In this document: positions 1 through 9,464 of the stretch, one piece after another
Layout of the letters: each line of letters starts with the position of its first letter
Numbering within the stretch: the stretch's first letter is position 1
NCBI GenBank assembly: GCA_032718475.1
Contig: JAUCBJ010006575.1
Coordinates: 1-21,127, forward strand
From: Nemertoderma westbladi
Lineage: Eukaryota; Xenacoelomorpha; Nemertodermatida; Nemertodermatidae
Direction of reading: 5' to 3'
DNA: 21,127 nucleotides
Program-made: the position numbers and the translations under genes
Notes under the pieces: generated by a model
Told to the model about the DNA's origin: nothing
Databases searched by the model: none
The model's input: the letters and a program-made list of their open reading frames with translations, nothing else

Positions 1-247
1 GGCCTTGATACCATTCTATGATGTAATCGTTGTCGCTGTTCCGGGGCGCGATAGGCTGAATCTCTTCAGATTCTAGACATATTGGTTCGTCTTCCAAGTG
101 CATAGCTGAAGTGGGCGTGTCTGTCTCTTCAGGTGGACCTATGTCTGAATTTCCACGACAGAATAACCTGTGGGGATTCGAGGTCTTTGTATAACTGAGG
201 AGTGCAAGTTCGATATACAAATCTCTTGGAAAATGGCGAATCCAGCG
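1..247 (-). CDS. Partial open frame overlapping the 3' end of the 758-codon ORF in the -1 phase
   Basis: On the minus strand this frame is open from just after a TAG at 250-248 to the left edge, about 82 codons, and continues out of the window. It overlaps the last ~107 nt of the upstream ORF, and its phase is -1 relative to that ORF. Past the upstream stop the encoded stretch is acidic and proline/serine/threonine rich (for example GPPEETDTPTS, then a run of D/E residues), as expected for a linker rather than random sequence. An internal ATG lies at the SAMHLEDE stretch. Three explanations are open: a downstream gene translated by -1 frameshifting, a separate ORF, or one protein broken by a single-base indel. 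I see no canonical X XXY YYZ slippery heptamer in the overlap. The product is not recognised. Confidence 0.4.
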
Positions 248-2415
248 CTATCCAACTTCTCTGCAGCTGAGTTTCTTAGGCTGAGTTTGGTCAAAGCGCG
301 GTCTTTAAATTGGCTATCCACGTTGCGGAACGGGGTTAAAAATCGCCGGAAACATTCGAAACGGATGAATTTATTATGTTCATCTAGCTTAGCGAGTTTG
401 GTCCCAAGTATTAATGGATGGGCGCGTATAGTACGACTGCACACATCGGCTAGCCAACCGGCAAGTGCGGTGTTTTCAAAGATCGTGTATATAGCTAAGG
501 AGGGACGGAGTGGAACACTCATGAAGCTATACACGGCGCCAGGTGCGGTCAATGGTCCATCAAAGTATAATCGAGAATAATGGTCTCCGTATACCTGTTG
601 ATAGTTAATGGGATTTCCGACTTTGAAATTCCATCCGTATTCCTGAAAGGCAAGATGTCCGATGGAAGTTCGTTGCACCTTGGTAATGTTGCTAGACGTA
701 TTAGCATACATGGTGCGGAAGAAACCTCGACCTTCTGCCCAGGGAGCAATCAGCTGAGTATCAACGAAAGGGTATGGAATGTCCTCCATATTCCGAAAGT
801 CGTTTTGGAGATCTCCATAAACAGCTGAGCCGATTTTAAGGATTCTTTCGTTGAACAACATCTCGAGTACGGGCTGGGGTAACATCGATCCATCGATGCC
901 CATGGCCGGTTTGCGTTCGGTGTCAATGACGTAACGCTGCGCGAGTTCGAATTGTCCATGTCGGAGATTCTTTTGTGTTTCGGTGAGAGTTTCAAAAGAA
1001 TAATCAATCAAGTCGGAACACGCTCGAGTAAACACGTGGGTAGAACCAGCTAATCCGCGGATGTGGATCATGCGCGTAGTTCCTAGCTCTCCGACCGGAA
1101 CGCTACCTTCATTATCGTAGGTGACAACTCCATACATCTCGATAACATTAAGAGTTTCATTCCACTCCTTGGTGGCGTTCTCTAGGGTCATCCCTACTGG
1201 ATGCCACAAGGTGGCGCATTGGTTAGCGTCAGGGAGATCACTATACTTCATATGCCGAGTGGTATACGTCTCCACAGTTCCATATCTTTGTATTTTCTCT
1301 TCTTCAAATAATACATCTAGATTCCAATGGACTAATCGAGTTTTAATAAATCCATCGAGGTTATAAGGAGGTTCTATATCTTTCTCGATTCGCGAAATGT
1401 TATATGGTTTTCTAAATGAGTTTACCTTTACTAACTGATCCAGATGTTTCTGCAATTGTTCGAGTTCGACAATGTCTAGAGGATTTATTAGTGGTAGAAA
1501 CTTTAAATCATGTGTCGGGTCTTCTGGTTTTACCATATAATATTGAGTCAGATTAACGTAATAAGGGTGGTCTTTAATCCCGTAAAACGAGTTCTGTAAA
1601 GGTCTAGCGCGTATGTTGACATCGTGTACCATACGACGGACAAGATCCGCTCGATTGTCCGGAGGTTCAACGAGTATACCGTCAACACGAGCGGCCTCGA
1701 TCGGCGGACGCTGTAACATAGGGGCGTCAGCGATAAGGTTTTGCGATCCTGTACTGATATCAACCGGTTGAGGTTGTATCGTCGCGAAGAGCTTGTCTCC
1801 GAAATGTGGAATCATAGAGGGATGACGAACGGTTTTAGAGTAGAGGTCCGTCATGAGAATTTGAGCTTCAGGTTGGGCTAAAGCGGCTTCTTCTCTTTCT
1901 TCCAGTTTCGTGTGTTTCTCTTCGATTAGATTTTCTTCCGCTTGTCTCTGTAAGCGTTCATCTAAAAATTCTTGTAGAGAATACGTGCGTCCAAGCTCGA
2001 TGTCTTCCTCGAGGTTTTGGATTTCTCTATCGAACTGTGGCAAGGCTAACTCCTTCACCGATTGGACTTGTTGTTGTAATTTACGTTTCTCTAAACAATC
2101 TTGTGTTCCCTTTCCGATTTTCTGTCGAATGGCGTCTAAAGCGTTTCTTATAACACTCTCCTCGACTTCCGTGGCGGGTTGTATCGGGTTTAATCCTGGA
2201 CGATTGTAAGGATCAAAGGGCGATATTAGCTGCCCGCGTCCCAATCCGGCTAAGTAGGATGGGCGGATGTCTAACGAACCCACTACCGGAGCACCACCGA
2301 TTAGTTGTTCGGGTAACACTAAGTCTTTGAACAGGGAATATAGTTCGGGAGGATCAGTGATACTGTTAGGATCAAGAGTTTGAGGTCCTCTATTGAAGTA
2401 AGCAGCAGGGAACAT
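139..2415 (-). CDS. Intact unrecognised ORF, ~758 aa; structural/capsid-like protein of an endogenous viral element is one possibility
   Basis: The frame is uninterrupted from the first ATG at 2415 to TAG at 141-139. The frame opens only 21 nt upstream, after a TGA, so the start is well constrained; a TTG nine bases earlier is the only other nearby option. The N-terminus (about residues 1-85) is rich in proline, glycine and aspartate. Residues ~105-180 are strongly charged with heptad-like spacing (QQQVQSVKEL, then E/R/K-rich blocks), a probable coiled coil. The remaining ~550 residues are globular, rich in aromatics, and lack signal peptide, obvious membrane span, zinc knuckles or polymerase motifs. 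I recognise no family. The intronless length, and a -1 frame open across its stop, recall capsid-then-polymerase layouts of double-stranded RNA viruses; this is inference from layout only. An intact ORF in this repeat-rich setting implies a recent insertion or selection. It could equally be a transposon structural gene or a host gene. Confidence 0.6.
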   Translation of the reverse strand: MFPAAYFNRGPQTLDPNSITDPPELYSLFKDLVLPEQLIGGAPVVGSLDIRPSYLAGLGRGQLISPFDPYNRPGLNPIQPATEVEESVIRNALDAIRQKIGKGTQDCLEKRKLQQQVQSVKELALPQFDREIQNLEEDIELGRTYSLQEFLDERLQRQAEENLIEEKHTKLEEREEAALAQPEAQILMTDLYSKTVRHPSMIPHFGDKLFATIQPQPVDISTGSQNLIADAPMLQRPPIEAARVDGILVEPPDNRADLVRRMVHDVNIRARPLQNSFYGIKDHPYYVNLTQYYMVKPEDPTHDLKFLPLINPLDIVELEQLQKHLDQLVKVNSFRKPYNISRIEKDIEPPYNLDGFIKTRLVHWNLDVLFEEEKIQRYGTVETYTTRHMKYSDLPDANQCATLWHPVGMTLENATKEWNETLNVIEMYGVVTYDNEGSVPVGELGTTRMIHIRGLAGSTHVFTRACSDLIDYSFETLTETQKNLRHGQFELAQRYVIDTERKPAMGIDGSMLPQPVLEMLFNERILKIGSAVYGDLQNDFRNMEDIPYPFVDTQLIAPWAEGRGFFRTMYANTSSNITKVQRTSIGHLAFQEYGWNFKVGNPINYQQVYGDHYSRLYFDGPLTAPGAVYSFMSVPLRPSLAIYTIFENTALAGWLADVCSRTIRAHPLILGTKLAKLDEHNKFIRFECFRRFLTPFRNVDSQFKDRALTKLSLRNSAAEKLDSAGFAIFQEICISNLHSSVIQRPRIPTGYSVVEIQT

Positions 2416-2579
2416 TAGTAACAATTGCTTGGCTCAAATTACAGTGGTTTGTATGAATCCATGCTATTTCATAACCCCCAAAGTACGTGAGCTAAATTTA
2501 TCCTTATATGTGAGTAAAATTGGTGACAGTCGGCAAATTAGCAAATTAGAGGAACTTTAAGGATTAAAGGAACGATGGA

Positions 2580-2915
2580 TGTCGGCATTGAATATGATGC
2601 TGTTCATTCTAAAAACCATTGTGTTCAATTAGTTGGATTTGTAGATGCAGATTGGGGAAGAAAATATGATAGAAATCCATGACTGGATATTTGTTCTTTG
2701 TGAACGATTCGCTTATTTCATGGGCGTGTAAAAAACAAACACTTGTGGCTCAGAGTACAACCGAGGCAGAGTATATTGCTGCTAGTGTCGCCACCAGGGA
2801 GTTAGTGTGGTTAAGAACTTTATTGGGGATTTAGGCATTGACCAATATGGGAGCACTACGTTATTCGAGGATAACAATGGCTGTATTGCGTTATCGAAAA
2901 ATCCACGTTTACATG
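2580..2915 (+). pseudogene. Ty1/copia-type retrotransposon RNase H remnant
   Basis: Conceptual translation gives the C-terminal RNase H signature of copia polyproteins in the correct order: FVDADWGRKYDRNP, then SGYLFFVNDSLISW-like sequence, KKQTLVAQSTTEAEYIAA, a WLRTLLGDLGI stretch, and EDNNGCIALSKNPRLH. It is broken in at least two places. A TGA follows the DRNP codons (near 2680), after which the homologous reading resumes in another frame, and a second one-base shift lies near 2828-2831. Only about 110 residues are present; integrase, reverse transcriptase and LTRs are missing. It ends abruptly beside the direct repeat that borders the neighbouring RT fragment, so the RT piece may have landed at its edge. 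The family assignment is firm from the DADW / SSTEAEY-like / DN signature; the sub-lineage cannot be given. Confidence 0.85.
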
Positions 2916-2924
2916 GTTAATAAG

Positions 2925-2938
2925 AGTAGTAGCCTATA
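2925..2938. repeat. Left 14-bp direct repeat (candidate target-site duplication) of RT fragment
   Basis: AGTAGTAGCCTATA here matches 13 of 14 bases of the copy at 3911-3924, one on each side of the RT fragment. This is the expected footprint of an insertion event. The repeat is of low complexity, so chance resemblance is possible. Confidence 0.5.
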
Positions 2939-3910
2939 CTACTACTCGGTCGAGCGAACTCGGACAGTGGAAATGAAATCCTTCCGGGCTTCCCGATTCT
3001 CCATAGTTGTCGAATTTCGTTTCTCTCAAGTTCAGTATCCCTTTCAAGTTGATCTATATAGGTTATGGCCGGTCGTCCACGACTACGCTTTCCATGAGTT
3101 GGTTGCCAGAGAAGTAGATCTGGTATGACCTCGTCTTTACTTCGCCAGCAGTGCCCACTGAATCTTAATCTGCGTTCACGGAGGGTGGTTGATACAGGTG
3201 GTATTGTACCATAAAGCTCGGCGTTTGTCATGTGTTGTCTCCAGCTGATGTTTAGGGCTGCCCTTAGTAGTCTTGTGTAGCAACCATCAATTCGTTGTTC
3301 AAGTGATTTAGTGAGTGTCCAGGTCTCACCCCCGTATAAAAATACACTTTCCACTGTGGCTCGAAAGAACTTAGTCTTGAGGTGCCTGGAGAGATCTGAT
3401 TTCCAGATGGTATCCATTTTTGATAGAGCTACCCAAGCCTTTGCTTTCCTAATTTCTATGTCCTTTTTGCTACTCTCTATCCATGATCCAAGGTACTGGA
3501 AGTCATCGACCTTCCTTAGTTGATTATTATCAATGGTTGTCAAGTTTCCATCAACATTAAAGGTCATGAATTCGGTCTTTGTAGCATTTATATGCAATCC
3601 AACCTCCTTAACAGCCCTCTCTACTTTATTTAGTAGAAGCTGTGCATCTGCCAGCGTATTAGAGAGCAGGGCGATGTCATCCGCAAAGTCGGTGTCTGTG
3701 ACTGTAGTTGCCGGATATCTACTACTTCTGCGTTCTTGAAGTGTGAATTCCAGATCTTCACCCTTTGTGGCCGTCCTCATTGCGTAATCCAGCACAATTA
3801 CAAATAGTAATGGTGCTAATGTGTCACCTTGCAGTACGCCAGCCAGGATTGAGAAAAACTCAGTTTCACCATCTGGTGAGAGTACCTGCGCTTCTGTGTC
3901 ACAATATAAC
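2939..3910 (-). pseudogene. Non-LTR retrotransposon reverse transcriptase, 5'-truncated C-terminal fragment
   Basis: The minus strand is open through about 325 codons. In order it shows the RT block 4 signature GVLQGDTLAPLLF (near 3835-3800), the catalytic block FADDIALLS (near 3690-3660), then KVDDFQYLGSWI, an FRATVESVFLYGGETWTL stretch, RRLRFSGHCWR, and the GKRSRGRP motif common at the C-terminus of these proteins. The N-terminal endonuclease and the first half of the RT are absent. The frame itself has no stop, so decay is recent, but the protein cannot be functional. The coding frame runs into the flanking direct repeat and finishes at 2917. There is no 3' UTR or poly(A)/simple-repeat tail. 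The clade (RTE-like, I-like or other) cannot be fixed by eye. It is a different family from the RT pieces at 12.9 and 19.6 kb. Confidence 0.85.
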
Positions 3911-3924
3911 AGTAGTAGCTTATA
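3911..3924. repeat. Right 14-bp direct repeat (candidate target-site duplication) of RT fragment
   Basis: AGTAGTAGCTTATA differs from 2925-2938 at one position. It lies immediately beyond the point where resemblance to RT protein stops, which supports reading it as a target-site duplication. Confidence 0.5.
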
Positions 3925-4710
3925 ATAGTCTATATAAGTAGCCTAAATTACCAATTGTTGATAGTAGTAGGCCTACTATGTAATGCCGCGGATGTGGAAT
4001 TGTGCCTCAGCGCTCAGCCTGATGAGCAAACCAAACTTGCGGTTGATTCGTCCAAAAGTTATGGAGTTTTATCGTTCCATTCGGATTCTCATCGGCCATT
4101 TTAGGGCAAGTTCGATTATTTTCTCAAACGTGCGGTTTGAAAGTTCCGGGTCACCAATGTGGCAGCTCGTCTGCTACGATCTATATTATTTACTAATTAT
4201 AAAATCATTTCTTTCAGTTTAAAATAAACGTAGAATAGGTAGGCCTATGATAACGCTATTCAGGGTTGTTTTCTCTGCTAGGCCTACAGTTTATTATTTT
4301 CCCAAGACATTGTCAGAGTTCCTTATTTCGGATGTATAATAATTCTCGCAATGTGGTCGCCACTGACCAACTAGCATTCGATTTGCACATTATAGGTTTC
4401 CCATTTCTTCAAATTATTATTCCTATCCTGTTGTGTATAGAACTGTATACTTACTTATACGGCAATTCTAGGAGAGTAAAGTTTACAGCAATTTCATTCT
4501 AGTATTAAAAGAAAACACATCCAACTTGTTTTCATTTTTTTTTACACCAATACATACAGTAGGCTACATACACGTTCGTGGGGCATTCGCCCAGCTCGAG
4601 GCTCAGTTATCAGATACAGCTTAAAATTGAGCAATTCCATCACAAAATCGGTATTTAATTAATTTAACCAAACCACCAATAAGATTAAATCAAAGAAGAA
4701 AGGAAAGTCT

Positions 4711-4725
4711 CCCCCCCCCCCCCCC
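4711..4725. repeat. Poly-C homopolymer (15 C)
   Basis: Fifteen consecutive C residues in otherwise AT-rich DNA. The length is likely to be unreliable in the assembly. Confidence 0.9.
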
Positions 4726-5582
4726 TTCAACCGCCCTCTTAATCTGCACCATCCCAACCCAAAGGCGCACAGATGATTAATGAAAGGCAGAGGTATTATG
4801 ATTAATTAGTATGGCACCTTACACTACCTTACACAATAGATAAGTAATTACCAATTGCCAAGTAGTGTTGAGGTGGTTGGACTAGTTCCCAACTATATGC
4901 ATTAGCAAGCATGTCAAAGAATGAGGGAGCTGGAAGTACAGTATAGAGTGACCGGGTCAAATTGATAACTTAATTACGTTTAGATCAATTAAAAACACAT
5001 TTATCAGAGCAAATCACTTGAACTGATTTATATCTATAATTGAATGGGGTTTGGGGATTACAGCTGTATAATTTTTAAGTATAATTATTTAAATCATTTA
5101 CTATAAAATAATTAATTTCCTTTAAAAGCAGGCTTGAAAATGAGGTTTTTTACCGCAATTGATTAATCAACTAATTAACTGCTTTAATCTTAGCTTCTCG
5201 AAGGCCACACGTAAATTGTACATTTTATTTCATTTACATTTACATATCATTTACACAAGTTCTAACTTTTGCCCAACAACCTTCCAATTACAGTAGCTGA
5301 GTTATTAACGTTTAAAAATTGGACGCGGCAGAACGACAGACACACTGGTTGAGTTAGTGGTACCTGTATATGCTAAGCGCGCTTACTTTCGTGGCTCGCC
5401 CCACACAGTACACATTAGAAATTTATATACAGTAATTTGAGATTAGACTACAATACATCTACATTATAGGCCTAGGAACTTTACTAGAATCAAAAAAATA
5501 AGAATATATTTATTATCTATTATGTGTCCCATCTATTTATATCTATGCTGTATACACTATATGACCCGTAATGTAGTGTAAT

Positions 5583-5595
5583 CCCCCCCCCCCCC
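5583..5595. repeat. Poly-C homopolymer (13 C)
   Basis: Thirteen consecutive C residues, the second such tract in 0.9 kb. The tracts share orientation but their flanks are not alike. Confidence 0.9.
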
Positions 5596-6150
5596 ATAAT
5601 TATTCACATTAGTCGTAATTTTTTCATATCTTTAGAAAGTTGCGTTGTATTGATTCAAAATTTGTGAATTTCGTTGAGAAACAGCTGAGCTTTACGCGTT
5701 CAAAGATTGCAAGAAGTATCGTTCGCTGACTTTGCAAAGCTGTGCCCAACAAAAATTATAAGAATTTCTTTTCTCGTTTTATTCTATAGCTAGAACCGTT
5801 TGGAAATAGTGTCTCTTGCGAAATTGCGCCAGTCACAGTGCAGTTATTTTTCAACCTTGTAGTGATTTGTTGGTACTGATGGAAGTCTAGTCGTTCAAAC
5901 GAGGATTCCACAAATGTAAAATCATTTATATGTGGTTAGGAAATATAGCTGAGATATGGGCATTCAGTAGTTTCATGGTTTTGCATCAGCGCGAGGCTGT
6001 TTTATTCTATTAAATAAAAACACCTTATTCTAGAACATTTGGGGATTATGTATGAATAGCTACGTAATAGTAGGATTAAGGGGGCATTGCGTTGTTGCCC
6101 ATTAACATATGGATAAACATAATGTTCCAGAATATTGTGTATTTATTGAA

Positions 6151-6380
6151 CACTAGCTGGCAATTACCCGTGGCAGGTTACCCGCTATCCCGCCGGTACT
6201 GGTACCAAACGTGAATGAAACTTTTCGAAACGTGGCCTTTAGCGACCGCTGGTTAATTAAACATGCATGCCCACATACACACATGCCAAGTCACAGCGCA
6301 ATCCCTCCGCCCGTTTTGGAGGAGTTCGAATACAGAGAGACAGAGAGACAGACAGAATTTGATTTTTATAGGTATTGATT
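6151..6380 (+). repeat. SINE-like or LINE 3'-tail-like interspersed repeat
   Basis: The block is GC-richer than its flanks. It opens with CACTAGCTGGCAATTACCCG, a head that resembles the ACTAGCTG...CCCG starts of many invertebrate interspersed repeats. Near its end it carries a small stem (CTCCGCCCGTTTTGGAG), then a GAGTTCGAATACAG segment and a run of ACAG/AGAC units passing into AATTTGATTTTTATAG. A hairpin followed by an (ACAG)n-type tail is typical of 3' ends of RTE/SINE-type elements. There is no ORF. No clear target-site duplication was found. The classification is by general resemblance only. Confidence 0.45.
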
Positions 6381-6559
6381 ACAAATGGCTTGCATAGGAA
6401 GCAAATACTGTAGGCCTACAAGCAACATTTGAATGCCCATATTTCAGCTATTTCCCAACCAAATTAAAATCTTTTAACATTTTGGAATCTTTGATTGGTC
6501 TGTTTTCTATTTGTGAATCATTCACCATTAAACCGTGCTAAGAACGGTAAACTGGAGCT

Positions 6560-6840
6560 CTGACAATTCAACCCCTAGCGGCAGACGGAGAAACTGCAAA
6601 ATTCTGTCTGTGTGTATAATATATAATTAAGCAATGCTCGTAGGTTACTACAGTATCAAATTTCAGATGAATCTGATGGTTGGTTCTATAATTGCAGCTA
6701 TATTTAAGTATCTGTCAATTTGCACCCTAGCGGCAGACAGAGGATCCATATTAGTATGCCTGTGTGTGGAATTTATAAACTTTTGATAGACTACGTGTAG
6801 TCCTACCAAGTTTGGTTCCATTTCATCCATGATCGATCGA
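6560..6840 (+). repeat. Two diverged tandem copies of a ~150-bp sequence
   Basis: The segment starting near 6560 and that starting near 6711 share CAATT, then an A/C-rich spacer, then CCCTAGCGGCAGAC, then a TGTCTGTGTGT / GCCTGTGTGT block, and finally a TTTCA-ATGAAT / TTTCATCCATGAT block, in the same order and at similar spacing. The copies are strongly diverged. Function is unknown. They lie directly before the 44-bp minisatellite. Confidence 0.5.
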
Positions 6841-6872
6841 CTTATTAGTGTTCAAACATTTCTGCCTGCTAC

Positions 6873-8456
6873 AAACACAGCCAGCTACAAACAAACACTT
6901 TAGTAATAGCTGCAGCAAACACAGCCAGCTACAAACAAACACTTTAGTAATAGCTGCAGCAAACACAGCTAGCTACAAACAAACACTTTAGTAATAGCTA
7001 CAGCAAACACAGCCAGCTACAAACAAACACTTTAGTAATAGCTGCAGCAAACACAGCCAGCTACAAACAAACATTTTAGTAATAGCTGCAGCAAACACAG
7101 CCAGCTACAAACAAACACTTTAGTAATAGCTGCAGCAAACACAGCCAGCTACAAACAAACACTTTAGTAATAGCTGCAGCAAACACAGCTAGCTACAAAC
7201 AAACACTTTAGTAATAGCTACAGCAAACACAGCCAGCTACAAACAAACACTTTAGTAATAGCTGCAGCAAACACAGCCAGCTACAAACAAACATTTTAGT
7301 AATAGCTGCAGCAAACACAGCCAGCTACAAACAAACACTTTAGTAATAGCTGCAGCAAACACAGCCAGCTACAAACAAACACTTTAGTAATAGCTACAGC
7401 AAACACAGCCAGCTACAAACAAACACTTTAGTAATAGCTGCAGCAAACACAGCCAGCTACAAACAAACACTTTAGTAATAGCTGCAGCAAACACAGCCAG
7501 CTACAAACAAACACTTTAGTAATAGCTGCAGCAAACACAGCTAGCTACAAACAAACACTTTAGTAATAGCTACAGCAAACACAGCCAGCTACAAACAAAC
7601 ACTTTAGTAATAGCTGCAGCAAACACAGCCAGCTACAAACAAACATTTTAGTAATAGCTGCAGCAAACACAGCCAGCTACAAACAAACACTTTAGTAATA
7701 GCTGCAGCAAACACAGCCAGCTACAAACAAACACTTTAGTAATAGCTGCAGCAAACACAGCTAGCTACAAACAAACACTTTAGTAATAGCTACAGCAAAC
7801 ACAGCCAGCTACAAACAAACACTTTAGTAATAGCTGCAGCAAACACAGCCAGCTACAAACAAACATTTTAGTAATAGCTGCAGCAAACACAGCCAGCTAC
7901 AAACAAACACTTTAGTAATAGCTGCAGCAAACACAGCCAGCTACAAACAAACACTTTAGTAATAGCTACAGCAAACACAGCCAGCTACAAACAAACACTT
8001 TAGTAATAGCTGCAGCAAACACAACCAGCTACAAACAAACACTTTAGTAATAGCTGCAGCAAACACAGCCAGCTACAAACATACACTTTAGTAATAGCTG
8101 CAGCAAACACAGCTAGCTACAAACAAACACTTTAGTAATAGCTACAGCAAACACAGCCAGCTACAAACAAACACTTTAGTAATAGCTGCAGCAAACACAG
8201 CCAGCTACAAACAAACATTTTAGTAATAGCTGCAGCAAACACAGCCAGCTACAAACAAACACTTTAGTAATAGCTGCAGCAAACACAGCCAGCTACAAAC
8301 AAACACTTTAGTAATAGCTACAGCAAACACAGCCAGCTACAAACAAACATTTTAGTAATAGCTGCAGCAAACACAGCCAGCTACAAACAAACACTTTAGT
8401 AATAGCTGCAGGAAACACACCCAGCTACAAACAAACACTTTAGTAATAGCTGCAGG
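6873..8456 (+). repeat. 44-bp minisatellite, 36 copies, with a 13-unit (572-bp) higher-order repeat
   Basis: The unit reads AAACACAGCCAGCTACAAAC followed by AAACACTTTAGTAATAGCTGCAGC, 44 bp, repeated 36 times without a gap from 6873 to 8456. Units fall into four main types by three diagnostic positions (AGCC or AGCT, CACTTT or CATTTT, GCTGCAGC or GCTACAGC). The types recur in a fixed order of five (220 bp). Units 3-15 (6961-7532) and 16-28 (7533-8104) carry the same order of types over 13 units and differ at only two bases by eye. The last two units have extra changes (GCAGG ends), as expected at an array edge. Any open frame inside is an artefact of the repeat. Confidence 0.97.
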
Positions 8457-8841
8457 AACTCCACAGCAGAGCTTTGAGCAGAGCTCCAGTGATGAAAGGT
8501 TGAATAATACATAACAACTGCGGAGTCTATATCGACGGAGACACCTTTTTAAACGCTTGTAGCTAAAGAATGAGAGCAAGGATAAAAATTCTAGCTCACC
8601 CAGCAAGGAGGAGGGAGATGAAAGTATCTTTGTTTCAATTTTCATACTGTAATCATATTAAAATTTGTAGAAAAATTTAGGGGTGGGAGGCCAGGTACCA
8701 GAATAACGACACTATATTCCAGGACATGGTGTGTACATGTAGGCCTACAGTATACATGTATAAGGACTATTATTCTATAAAAAAAAGTAAGCGGAAAACA
8801 CCGCTTTCTTTTACTCATTTTCAATTTAGCGAAATATAACT
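8457..8841. other. Non-coding stretch between minisatellite and foldback element
   Basis: I see no gene. The first 30 bases hold an imperfect CAGAGCT duplication (CAGCAGAGCTTTGAGCAGAGCT) just after the array ends. A TAGGCCTA octamer lies at 8740. Confidence 0.4.
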
Positions 8842-8948
8842 ATTCTGTCCGAATGGTTGAGTTTTACAAGATTTGGCAGGTTTTTAGCACGAGCGAAGCG
8901 AGTGTTAAAATGCCAACGAGTGGAAAACTCAACACACGAGGGCAGAAT
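8842..8948. mobile_element. Imperfect inverted repeat, foldback/MITE-like
   Basis: The sequence from 8842 can be folded on itself around GAGCGAAGCGAG (8891-8902). The outer ends pair ATTCTG with CAGAAT, then the arms share GTTGAGTTTT with AAAACTCAAC, a TTTGGCA / TGCCAA block and TAGCAC / GTGTTA. Arms are about 48 bp with scattered mismatches. No coding capacity is present. A short non-autonomous foldback element is the simplest reading; no flanking duplication is evident. Confidence 0.55.
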
Positions 8949-9464
8949 ATCTGGCAGACAGAAAATGAGTGGAAAATAGTGTTTTCCGTTACGTATTTAT
9001 ATCGAATATTTATTCGTTTTATTTAAAAAAAATATCACCCGCGTTATCAATGTTTACGACATTACTATATTATAATACGGAATCTCAAATCTCATATAAA
9101 TACATATAGCTAGCTGTACAGTAAGCTACCCGACAAGCGTCGGTCTACATTATATAATAATTATGTACCAGGAACTTACTCAATTATATAAAAGTATGTA
9201 TTAATTTGATTATATTGTGTAGTAAATACTGTAGTTCATTAAATAAAGGTAAAAATTAGTTGAAAAAGTAAAAAATTAGTTAAAAAAAGTAAAAAATTAG
9301 TTAAAAAAATTTATTCAACTAATTTTCTGGAAATTAGGGAAATAAAGTTAGATTAATTAACTCAGTTTTAAAAATATTAGTGAGAAATAGTGCCTTTTTC
9401 TTCTTTTGGTAAATGTAACATTTATTTATTAGAAATAATAATTGTAATCGTACAATGATTTCAG
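8949..9464 (+). other. AT-rich non-coding DNA, presumably the 3' part of an intron
   Basis: It leads into the acceptor TGATTTCAG at 9456-9464. It contains a three-copy ~20-bp AT repeat (9248-9308) and a small hairpin CCGACAAGCGTCGG (near 9130). The upstream exons of the GTPase gene are not recognisable in this window, so the intron is probably long or its 5' exons lie outside. Confidence 0.45.
9248..9325 (+). repeat. ~20-bp A-rich tandem repeat with inverted end
   Basis: GTAAAAATTAGTTGAAAAA, GTAAAAAATTAGTTAAAAAA and a third near-copy follow each other. An inverted piece (CAACTAATTTT) follows at about 9316, so the tract could fold. Confidence 0.75.

Larger units (their letters stand above)
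3945..6150. other. Non-coding AT-rich intergenic DNA
   Basis: I find no convincing gene on either strand; open frames are short and compositionally like the surroundings. It contains a perfect 14-bp palindrome TAGTAGGCCTACTA at 3965-3978, several TAGGCCTA octamers (4240, 4279, 5467) and two poly-C runs. A stretch around 3985-4180 is less AT-rich than its neighbours and may be an old repeat, but I cannot classify it. Confidence 0.5.

Noticed and set aside
6873-8456. CRISPR array
   Set aside because: The repeat is contiguous with no variable spacers, and the context is an animal genome.
8352-8824. Minus-strand ORFs of 97 and 60 codons, cysteine- and leucine-rich
   Set aside because: The first is largely the complement of the 44-bp minisatellite; the second is AT-rich with no domain.
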